From Actinomycetes bacterium (GTDB lineage: Bacteria > Actinomycetota > Acidimicrobiia > Acidimicrobiales > RAAP-2): a stretch of DNA of 11,058 nucleotides. Below the pieces are notes generated by a model. That model had not been told where the DNA came from. It ran no database searches and saw only the letters and a program-made list of their open reading frames with translations. The position numbers and the translations under genes were made by a program. Shown here piece after piece: positions 1-5,309 of this stretch. The stretch covers positions 1 to 11,058 of the forward strand of contig JAJZMN010000025.1 in NCBI GenBank assembly GCA_021850345.1, written 5' to 3'. The stretch's first letter is position 1; each line of letters begins with the position of its first letter.

Positions 1-705
1 GTGGACGCCGTACGAACGAGCCCATGCGGCGAGCTTCACGTGCCGAAGCGTACACCTGTTCGCTCACATTTGTGGGGATGCTGGAGAACTGTTCGTAACC
101 CCGCCGGAACGCCGGGAGTGACCGTGGGGCCGCGGGACAAGAAGATGGGCCAGGCCGGCGCGTGGACGGCAGACGTCGTCTTCGACGGTGCGCCGGTCGG
201 CAGCGAAGCGCTCGTCGGAGGTGAAGAGGGCCTCGGCAGTGGCTGGCGGACCGCGATGCGATGCCTCGCCCACGGCCGGATCCACATCGCGGCGTTGTGC
301 GTCGGTATGGCAGAGCGTCTCGTAGACGAGACGGTGGAGTACGCCCGCACGCGTCGTCAGTCGGGCCGTCCCATCGGCGCCTTTCAGCTCGTTCAGGCGA
401 TGGTGGCCGACTCGGTCACCGACCTCCATGCGGGACGCGCCCTGGTCCTCGACGCGGCCCGCGCGTACGACGTTGGCACGGACCGTCGGGTCGCTCCTTC
501 GGCGGCCAAGTACTTCTGCAGCGAGATGGTCGGCCGTGTCGCCGACCGGGCGGTCCAGGTCCACGGGGGAGCGGGGTACATGCGCGGCACCGCTGTCGAG
601 CGTCTCTACCGGGACGCTCGACTGTTCAGGATCTACGAAGGCACCAGCCAGATCCAGCAGCTCATCATCGCCCGCAACGTCATCGGCGAGGCGGCCGAGG
701 CCTGA
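1..705 (+). CDS. Acyl-CoA dehydrogenase, N-terminally incomplete
   Basis: This is the middle and C-terminal part of an FAD-dependent acyl-CoA dehydrogenase, which oxidises acyl-CoA to trans-2-enoyl-CoA in the first step of beta-oxidation. Recognisable sequence starts near residue 36 (about position 106) with TPGVTVGPRDKKMGQ, the middle beta-domain. It continues through the C-terminal helical domain with QVHGGAGYMRG, RLYRDAR and IYEGTSQIQ. Glu213 in YEGT is the expected catalytic base. Family members are about 380 residues, so roughly the first 150-180 are absent. The frame is open to the window edge, but residues 1-35 do not resemble the family, and no frame of the first 100 bp shows the third-position GC bias of the rest. 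The gene is therefore either cut by the edge and frameshifted, or truly truncated or chimeric. It is convergent with the thiolase, 19 bp apart. Confidence 0.85.
   Translation: MDAVRTSPCGELHVPKRTPVRSHLWGCWRTVRNPAGTPGVTVGPRDKKMGQAGAWTADVVFDGAPVGSEALVGGEEGLGSGWRTAMRCLAHGRIHIAALCVGMAERLVDETVEYARTRRQSGRPIGAFQLVQAMVADSVTDLHAGRALVLDAARAYDVGTDRRVAPSAAKYFCSEMVGRVADRAVQVHGGAGYMRGTAVERLYRDARLFRIYEGTSQIQQLIIARNVIGEAAEA
49..62. promoter_or_regulatory. LexA (SOS) box-like palindrome
   Basis: CGTACACCTGTTCG differs from the actinobacterial/Bacillus-type LexA site CGAAC-N4-GTTCG at one base. It lies in the roughly 100 bp that precede recognisable acyl-CoA dehydrogenase sequence and look non-coding. One near-match in this length could be chance, and no SOS gene is visible. 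Confidence 0.2.
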
Positions 706-724
706 AGGCGCCGCTGATGCCGGC

Positions 725-1918
725 TCAGCCCACGTGCTCGAACACGGCGGCGATGCCCTGACCGCCGCCGACGCACATCGTCTCGAGCCCCAGTGCCGCA
801 CCGCGCCGGTCCATCTCTCTGAGCAGCGTCGTGAGGATCCGGCAGCCGGTGGCGCCGACAGGGTGGCCGAGCGAGATGCCGGATCCGTGGACGTTGAGGC
901 GCTCGAAGATGTCGTCGCCCATTCCGTGGCGCGAGCGCCACTCGCGCAGCACTGCGAGGACCTGGACAGCGAAGGCCTCGTTCAGTTCGATGAGTTCCAT
1001 GTCTGCGAGGTCGAGTCCCGCGCGCTCGAGCGCTTTCGCGCTCGCCGGGACCGGTCCGATCCCCATCCGCTCGGGCTCCACTCCGACCACCGCCCATGCG
1101 AGCAGTCGGGCGAGCGGGCGCAGCCCCAGCTCTGCTGCCGCATCGGAGTGCGTGACGATGCATACGGCGGCACCGTCGTTCTGTCCACTCGAGTTGCCGG
1201 CGGTGACGGTCGCGTCCGGGTCCGTTCTCACAAGAACGGGGCGAAGGGCGGCGAGTGCGTCGAGCGTCGCATCGGCCCTCGGGTGCTCGTCGGTGTCGAC
1301 GGCTCCGACCGCGATGATCTCCTCGGTGAACAGAGGGCGGGCCGCCACGGCCCGCCGGTGCGACTCGAGCGCCAGCTCGTCCTGTTCGCGTCGCCCGATG
1401 CCGTACTCGCGACGGAGGTTCTCCGCGGTCTCCAGCATGCCGTCGGGGATCGGGTGCCGTCTTCCCCCCGCCGTCGCCCGTCCACGCGCGAGGCGGTCGA
1501 CGAGCTCGAGGTCGCCGGCCCGGCGTCCCCAGCGAAGTCGCGTCGTGTAGTGCTCCGCCTGGCTCATGCTCTCGACGCCGCCTGCGAGGACGAGGTCGGC
1601 CGCGCCGGTCTGGACCTGCATCGCGCCGTAGACCACTGCCTGCAACCCGGAGCCACACCGGCGGTCGAGCTGCAGTCCCGTGACCCCGACCGGCAGCCCC
1701 GCATCGAGCGCGCCCACGCGCCCGATCGCCGGGGCTTCGCCGTTGGGGTAGCACTGGCCGAGCACGACGTCGTCGACGCGATCGGGAGGGATCCCCGTGC
1801 GGGAGAGCACCGCGTCGATCACCGTGGCGGCAAGCGTCGCCGCCGACACGTCGCGCAGCGCTCCGCCGAACCCGCCGACCGGCGTGCGGAGCGGTTCGCA
1901 GATCAAGGCATCGCGCAT
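725..1918 (-). CDS. Thiolase (acetyl-CoA C-acyltransferase family)
   Basis: This is a complete 397-residue thiolase, normal for the family. It cleaves 3-ketoacyl-CoA with CoA at the end of beta-oxidation, or condenses two acetyl-CoA in reverse. The nucleophile is Cys88 in RRCGSGLQA. NEAF is at 313-316, the GHP histidine is His352 within GSGISLGHPVGATG, and the second catalytic cysteine is Cys382 in CVGGGQG. All catalytic elements are intact, and the soluble sequence has no signal peptide. The ATG at 1918 is 22 bp from the divergent 3-hydroxyacyl-CoA dehydrogenase start. A TAACCT box on this strand (plus coordinates 1928-1933) lies 9 nt upstream of the ATG, so the mRNA is probably nearly leaderless; no Shine-Dalgarno sequence is seen. 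The neighbours supply other beta-oxidation steps. Degradative versus biosynthetic use cannot be settled from sequence. Confidence 0.95.
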   Translation of the reverse strand: MRDALICEPLRTPVGGFGGALRDVSAATLAATVIDAVLSRTGIPPDRVDDVVLGQCYPNGEAPAIGRVGALDAGLPVGVTGLQLDRRCGSGLQAVVYGAMQVQTGAADLVLAGGVESMSQAEHYTTRLRWGRRAGDLELVDRLARGRATAGGRRHPIPDGMLETAENLRREYGIGRREQDELALESHRRAVAARPLFTEEIIAVGAVDTDEHPRADATLDALAALRPVLVRTDPDATVTAGNSSGQNDGAAVCIVTHSDAAAELGLRPLARLLAWAVVGVEPERMGIGPVPASAKALERAGLDLADMELIELNEAFAVQVLAVLREWRSRHGMGDDIFERLNVHGSGISLGHPVGATGCRILTTLLREMDRRGAALGLETMCVGGGQGIAAVFEHVG

Positions 1919-1925
1919 GCGTCCG

Positions 1926-1933
1926 TTAGGTTA
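1926..1933. promoter_or_regulatory. Overlapping divergent -10 boxes
   Basis: TTAGGTTA contains TAGGTT on the plus strand (1927-1932) and TAACCT on the minus strand (1928-1933). Both fit the actinobacterial TAnnnT -10 pattern. Start sites 7 bp downstream of each box would fall about 2-3 nt before the ATG at 1941 (plus) and the ATG at 1918 (minus). The two beta-oxidation genes may therefore fire from one bidirectional promoter with nearly leaderless transcripts. No convincing -35 box is seen on either side. Confidence 0.4.
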
Positions 1934-1940
1934 TGGCGAC

Positions 1941-2792
1941 ATGGTGCTGGTCGTGGGCGGCGGGACGATGGGAGCCGGCATCGCAGAGGTGCTCGTCCGA
2001 GCCGGACGGCACGTCGTCCTCTGCGAGTCGGACGGTGACGCTGCCGAGGCCGCGAGGGCGCGGGTAGCACGAGGCCTCGAGCGCCCAGCTTCACCCACCC
2101 CAGCGCCACCCACCCCAGCGCCACCCACCCCCGCGCCACCCGACGCCCTGTCCCTCCTCGAGGTGGTGGCCGGCATCCCGGACAGCCCGGACGCGGAGCT
2201 CGCCGTCGAGGCGGTATTCGAGGACGCCGACCTGAAGCGCGCCGTGCTTCGCGAGATCGAAGCGCGGGTCCCCGAAGACGCGCTGGTCGCCACCAACACG
2301 AGCGCGCTGTCCATCGCCGAGCTCGCGGGCGCGCTCGGTCACCCCGAACGCTTCTTGGGCATGCACTTCTTCAACCCGGTCCCGCGTTCCTCGCTCCTCG
2401 AGCTCGTTGTCGGGCCCGAGACGACGCCGGAGTCGCTGGAGCGGGCGCGTGAGTGGGTGCACCTTCTTGGGAAGGAGGAGATCGTCGTCCGTGACGCTCC
2501 GGGGTTCGCAACGAGCCGGCTCGGCGTCGCGATCGGACTCGAGGCGATCCGGATGCTCGAAGAGGGCGTGGCCTCCGCTGAGGACATCGACCGGGGAATG
2601 GTCCTCGGCTACCGGTTCCCGATGGGGCCGCTCCGGCTCACCGACCTCGTGGGGCTCGACGTGCGGCTTGCGATCGCCGAGCACCTCGAGCGGTCCTTGG
2701 GGCCACGGTTCGCGCCGCCGAGGCTCCTGCGAGAGAAGGTCGCGGCGGGAGAGCTGGGGAGAATGACCGGCCGAGGGTTCTTCGTCTGGTGA
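1941..2792 (+). CDS. 3-hydroxyacyl-CoA dehydrogenase, NAD-dependent
   Basis: This enzyme oxidises 3-hydroxyacyl-CoA to 3-ketoacyl-CoA with NAD+, or works in reverse as 3-hydroxybutyryl-CoA dehydrogenase. From ATG 1941 it has 283 residues, normal for the family. The Rossmann motif VVGGGTMGAGIAE is at 4-16 and the acidic residues after strand 2 are near 29-31. Catalytic Ser121 lies in NTSALSI and His142-Asn145 in GMHFFNPVP. The C-terminal dimer domain contains PMGPLRLTDLVGLD at 227-240. The usual PGFxxNRL asparagine is Ser192 here (GFATSRL). Residues 51-67 are a PTPAP repeat in place of the normal helix after the first Rossmann half. ATG 1917, in frame, is an alternative that would add eight residues and overlap the thiolase start. 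I prefer 1941 because the nucleotide fold starts there and a -10 box lies just upstream. Confidence 0.93.
   Translation: MVLVVGGGTMGAGIAEVLVRAGRHVVLCESDGDAAEAARARVARGLERPASPTPAPPTPAPPTPAPPDALSLLEVVAGIPDSPDAELAVEAVFEDADLKRAVLREIEARVPEDALVATNTSALSIAELAGALGHPERFLGMHFFNPVPRSSLLELVVGPETTPESLERAREWVHLLGKEEIVVRDAPGFATSRLGVAIGLEAIRMLEEGVASAEDIDRGMVLGYRFPMGPLRLTDLVGLDVRLAIAEHLERSLGPRFAPPRLLREKVAAGELGRMTGRGFFVW
2093..2137 (+). repeat. 15-bp in-frame tandem repeat, three copies
   Basis: The unit ACCCACCCCAGCGCC occurs twice perfectly (2093-2107, 2108-2122) and once with one substitution (2123-2137). A further partial copy follows. The unit length is a multiple of three and encodes Thr-Pro-Ala-Pro-Pro repeats, so copy-number change would keep the 3-hydroxyacyl-CoA dehydrogenase in frame. 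Confidence 0.9.
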
Positions 2793-2801
2793 CCTCCCGG
2801 C

Positions 2802-2829
2802 CCCGGGCCTGACGGAGCGAAGGCCCGGG
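2802..2829 (+). terminator. Hairpin after 3-hydroxyacyl-CoA dehydrogenase
   Basis: CCCGGGCCT (2802-2810) and AGGCCCGGG (2821-2829) form a perfect 9-bp stem with a 10-nt loop, starting 10 nt after the stop codon. Only TT follows, not a long T-run. This would be a GC-rich actinobacterial-style terminator, or simply a 3'-end stabilising hairpin. Confidence 0.6.
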
Positions 2830-2860
2830 TTGACCTCAGCGGGGCACGAGGTGGTAGGCA
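2830..2860 (+). promoter_or_regulatory. Candidate promoter of the SRPBCC gene
   Basis: TTGACC (2830-2835) and TAGGCA (2855-2860) are separated by 19 bp. A start site 7 nt past the -10 box would fall exactly on the GTG at 2867, giving a leaderless mRNA. The -10 lacks the final T and the spacer is a little long, so this is tentative. It directly abuts the preceding hairpin. Confidence 0.4.
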
Positions 2861-2866
2861 GGCCGG

Positions 2867-3322
2867 GTGAGCACCGTCACCGCCATCGCCGAACGGACCG
2901 TCGACGCACCTGCTGCTGTCGTCTTCCGCTGTCTGAGCGACTACCGAGAGCACCATCCCCGCTTCCTTCCTTCCGCATTCTCCGACTTCCGGGTCGAAGA
3001 AGGCGGGACAGGCGAAGGGACGGTGGTGACGTTCACGATCACCGCCGGTGGCCGGAGCCGCAACTACCGCATGCGGGTGACCGTGCCAGAGCCGGGCACG
3101 GTCCTCGAGGAGCACGACACGGGCTCGTCGCTCGTGACGCGCTTCACCCTTCGCCCTCGAGAAGGCCGCACGCAGGTCCGCATCCAGACGACGTGGCAGG
3201 GGGCGGGTGGGATCGGCGGGTTCTTCGAGCGGATGTTCGCTCCCGGCGCCCTCGAGCGCATCTACGAGGACGAGCTGACCCGTCTCGATTCCTACGCAAG
3301 GGAGCAAGCCGCGACGTTGTAG
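2867..3322 (+). CDS. SRPBCC (START/Bet v 1-like) family protein
   Basis: This 151-residue soluble protein has the SRPBCC pattern: an N-terminal strand with ERTVDAPAAVVFRCLSDY (8-25), a run of alternating beta strands (residues 40-110), and a long C-terminal helix with FFERMFAPGALERIYEDELTRL-type sequence. The fold binds hydrophobic ligands in a cavity. The family ranges from polyketide cyclases to polar-lipid binding proteins, so no reaction can be named. The GTG at 2867 was chosen because the fold begins at once (MSTVTAIAERTV) and a promoter-like pair would place the transcript start there; no Shine-Dalgarno sequence is visible. It follows the beta-oxidation genes in the same direction, but a hairpin separates them, so it is probably its own unit. 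Confidence 0.8.
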   Translation: MSTVTAIAERTVDAPAAVVFRCLSDYREHHPRFLPSAFSDFRVEEGGTGEGTVVTFTITAGGRSRNYRMRVTVPEPGTVLEEHDTGSSLVTRFTLRPREGRTQVRIQTTWQGAGGIGGFFERMFAPGALERIYEDELTRLDSYAREQAATL

Positions 3323-3425
3323 CGCACGGCGACGTGAGCCCGGCAACTCGGGGCTGCGTCGGAGGACGCCTCGTCGGCGCGGCAGTCCCACTCGGAGACC
3401 CGACACCAGCACGATCGGCCGAAGA

Positions 3426-3480
3426 GTTCACCGCGAAGTCATCTCCGTGTCGTTGACGCTTCGCGCACCGTTCACTTCTC
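3426..3480 (+). promoter_or_regulatory. PHO-box-like 11-bp repeats before the regulator
   Basis: Five 11-bp units can be laid end to end. The first, GTTCACCGCGA (3426-3436), and last, GTTCACTTCTC (3470-3480), match the actinobacterial PHO-box core GTTCAC well and lie exactly 44 bp apart. Units 2-4 are degenerate (AGTCATC, TGTCGTT and CTTCGCG starts). Pairs of such direct repeats bind OmpR-type phosphate regulators. The position just upstream of the -10 suggests autoregulation by the downstream gene product. Confidence 0.6.
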
Positions 3481-3485
3481 TTCCG

Positions 3486-3491
3486 TACGGT
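3486..3491 (+). promoter_or_regulatory. -10 box of the response-regulator gene
   Basis: TACGGT fits TAnnnT and ends 7 nt before ATG 3499, so the mRNA would start at about 3498 and be leaderless. No -35 box is evident. The PHO-like repeats end 5 bp upstream and would occupy that region. Confidence 0.5.
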
Positions 3492-3498
3492 TCCGTTG

Positions 3499-4215
3499 AT
3501 GGGTCGACAGGCCCGCAACGGCGAGCGCAACCGCTGCCCCGTGGTCCTCGTCGTCGACGACGAGGAGTCCTACCGCGAGGGGCTCTCCTGCGGCCTCGCG
3601 CAGGAGGGCTTCGCCGTCGAGGTCGCGTCCGACGGCTCCGAGGCGCTGCGACTCTTCCACCGAGTCCATCCGGACCTGGTGCTCCTCGACGTCATGCTTC
3701 CGGACCAGTCGGGCATCGAGGTTTGCCGCCGGATGCGCGCCGCATCGCCCGTCCCGATCATCATGGTGAGCGCGAGGGATGCCGAAGTCGACGTGGTGGT
3801 CGGCCTCGAGGTGGGGGCGGCGGACTACGTCGCCAAGCCGTTCAGGCTCCGCGAGCTCGTCGCGCGGATGCGTGCGGTGCTTCGCCGCGGTGTGCCCCCG
3901 CCGAGCTCCCCAGGGGGGGTCCTGGTCGCCGGAGAGGTCCGCCTGGACGCAGAGCGCCGCGAGGTGACGGTCGAGGCGGGCCCCGTCGACCTCTCCCGCA
4001 AGGAGTTCGACCTGCTCGCCCTGCTCATGGCCCAGCCGGGCCAGGTCGTGACGCGGGAGCGGTGCCTCGACCAGCTCTGGTGGGACCAGGAGCTGGTCGA
4101 CACCCGCACCCTCGACACCCATGTGAAGCGCCTTCGGCGCAAGATCGAGCCCGATCCTTCGAACCCCCGCCATCTCGTCACCGTGCGAGGGGTCGGGTTC
4201 CGCTTCGAGCCGTGA
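3499..4215 (+). CDS. OmpR/PhoB-family response regulator, RegX3/PhoP-like
   Basis: This is a 238-residue two-component transcription factor. The receiver domain spans about 14-130, with acidic pocket Asp20-Asp21, phosphoacceptor Asp64 in LLDVMLP, switch Ser91 in VSARD and invariant Lys113 in AKPF. A short linker near 132-141 leads to a winged-helix domain (about 144-238). Its recognition region includes TRTLDTHVKRLRRKIE, and it ends with the typical VRGVGFRFEP. The receiver stretch VSARD-EVD-VVGLE-GA-DY resembles RegX3. Its location upstream of pst genes and the PHO-like repeats before both itself and pstB support a phosphate-starvation regulator. No histidine kinase is adjacent on the visible side, whereas senX3-regX3 and phoR-phoP are normally paired. 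TTG 3496 would start before the predicted transcript start, so ATG 3499 is preferred. Regulator class is secure; RegX3 versus PhoP assignment is not. Confidence 0.9.
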   Translation: MGRQARNGERNRCPVVLVVDDEESYREGLSCGLAQEGFAVEVASDGSEALRLFHRVHPDLVLLDVMLPDQSGIEVCRRMRAASPVPIIMVSARDAEVDVVVGLEVGAADYVAKPFRLRELVARMRAVLRRGVPPPSSPGGVLVAGEVRLDAERREVTVEAGPVDLSRKEFDLLALLMAQPGQVVTRERCLDQLWWDQELVDTRTLDTHVKRLRRKIEPDPSNPRHLVTVRGVGFRFEP

Positions 4216-4250
4216 ACCGGCTGGCGGTGAGCCGCAACTCGCCACCAAAG

Positions 4251-4305
4251 GTTCGTCTCCAGTTTGCCGCCGGTTTGCCTGCCGTCCCCGCGCCGTTCAC
4301 GTCCC
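4251..4305 (+). promoter_or_regulatory. Array of five PHO-box-like 11-bp repeats before pstB
   Basis: Contiguous 11-mers are GTTCGTCTCCA, GTTTGCCGCCG, GTTTGCCTGCC, GTCCCCGCGCC and GTTCACGTCCC. All start with GT, four with GTT, and the last has the GTTCAC core. The regular 11-bp pitch puts each unit on the same DNA face, as expected for tandem binding of an OmpR-type regulator. The last unit ends 5 bp before the -10 box and covers the -35 region, the usual layout for activation. Confidence 0.7.
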
Positions 4306-4310
4306 GTCGG

Positions 4311-4316
4311 TAGAAG
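4311..4316 (+). promoter_or_regulatory. -10 box of the pst operon
   Basis: TAGAAG begins exactly 16 bp after the start of the last GTTCAC repeat, the same spacing as in the regulator promoter. It lacks the final consensus T. A start site near 4323 would give a leader of about 35 nt. That leader contains the ribosome-binding site AAGGGAG (4344-4350), 7 nt from ATG 4358. Confidence 0.45.
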
Positions 4317-4357
4317 TGCTCACGTGAACGCGGCATTGGAGCGAAGGGAGTCTGCGC

Positions 4358-5254
4358 ATGCCCGGTGACCTGCACGGTGGAAGGCTTCCCAAGGACGCCG
4401 CCGGGACTCATCGGGCGGCCGCGACCTCCGCGCCGGGCCAACGACCAGGCCCCGAGGTCGACCCGGTCCTCGACGCGCTCGACCCCGACCGCGGCCGACC
4501 TGCGCACGTCATCGAGACCCAGAGCCTCACCCTGTCCTTCGGGGACAAGGCGATCCTCACCTCGGTCGACATGCAGTTCCCACGCGGGACGATCACGGCC
4601 CTCATCGGCCCGACCGGCTCGGGGAAGTCGACGTTCCTTCGCAGCCTCAACCGGATGAACGACCGGGTCCCCGGCTTCCGCCATGAAGGCGACGCCACGC
4701 TCGAGGGCACGAGCATCTGGGCCCCGGGGACCGACCTGCTCGACCTGCGGCGTCGGGTGGGGATGCTCTTCCAGCGGCCGAACCCCTTCCCGATGTCGAT
4801 CCGCGACAACGTGGTCGTCGGAGTGCGCGCCCACCGGATCGCGAAGGGCAAGCAGCTCGACGTCGTCGCCGAGCAGCGCCTGCGTGAGGTCGGCCTGTGG
4901 GACGCCGTGAAGGACCGGCTGAGCGACTCGCCGTTCCGTCTCTCGGGCGGCCAGCAGCAGCTCCTGTGCCTCGCGCGGGCGCTGGCCGTCGGACCGGACG
5001 TGCTCCTGCTCGACGAGCCCACCTCGTCGCTCGACCCGATCTCGACCGAGTACGTCGAGGCGATGCTTGCCGAGCTCGTCCCCGCCCTGACCCTCATCGT
5101 CGTCACCCACAACCTCGGCCAGGCGCGCCGAGTGTCGGACCGGACGATGTTCTTCAACGGGGGCCGGCTCGTCGAGCACGGACCGACCGAGCACCTCTTC
5201 GAGCGGCCGCGCGACCCCCAGACCGAGCGCTACGTCACCGGGCGGTTCGGCTGA
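4358..5254 (+). CDS. pstB: Phosphate ABC transporter ATP-binding protein PstB
   Basis: This ATPase drives phosphate import through PstCA at the inner face of the membrane. The 298-residue protein has Walker A GPTGSGKST (84-92), Q-loop FQRPNPFPMSI (138-148), the ABC signature RLSGGQQQ (194-201), Walker B VLLLDE (215-220) with the D-loop SSLDP, and the switch His251 in VTHN. FQRPNPFPMSI is typical of PstB. The first 51 residues are a polar, proline-rich extension beyond the usual start (E. coli PstB is about 257 residues). The AAGGGAG ribosome-binding site still supports this start, and I see no good internal start. Canonical PstB has QQQRLCIARAL after the signature; here it is QQQLLCLARAL, an Arg-to-Leu change at 202. 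The gene heads the operon, 55 nt before pstS, behind the PHO-like array. Confidence 0.93.
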   Translation: MPGDLHGGRLPKDAAGTHRAAATSAPGQRPGPEVDPVLDALDPDRGRPAHVIETQSLTLSFGDKAILTSVDMQFPRGTITALIGPTGSGKSTFLRSLNRMNDRVPGFRHEGDATLEGTSIWAPGTDLLDLRRRVGMLFQRPNPFPMSIRDNVVVGVRAHRIAKGKQLDVVAEQRLREVGLWDAVKDRLSDSPFRLSGGQQQLLCLARALAVGPDVLLLDEPTSSLDPISTEYVEAMLAELVPALTLIVVTHNLGQARRVSDRTMFFNGGRLVEHGPTEHLFERPRDPQTERYVTGRFG

Positions 5255-5309
5255 TCGAGCCGGGCATCGAACGGCTTCGAACTTTCCAACAACAATCAAG
5301 GAGGGACAA

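Noticed and set aside
428..2038. 536-aa plus-strand open frame opposite the thiolase
   Set aside because: It is antisense to a complete thiolase with intact catalytic motifs. Its Arg/Ser/Ala-rich translation is the usual shadow of GC-rich DNA.
2830..3456. 208-aa plus-strand frame covering the SRPBCC gene and the gap after it
   Set aside because: It is Arg/Pro-rich in another frame, while the overlapping 151-residue frame has a recognisable fold and start context.
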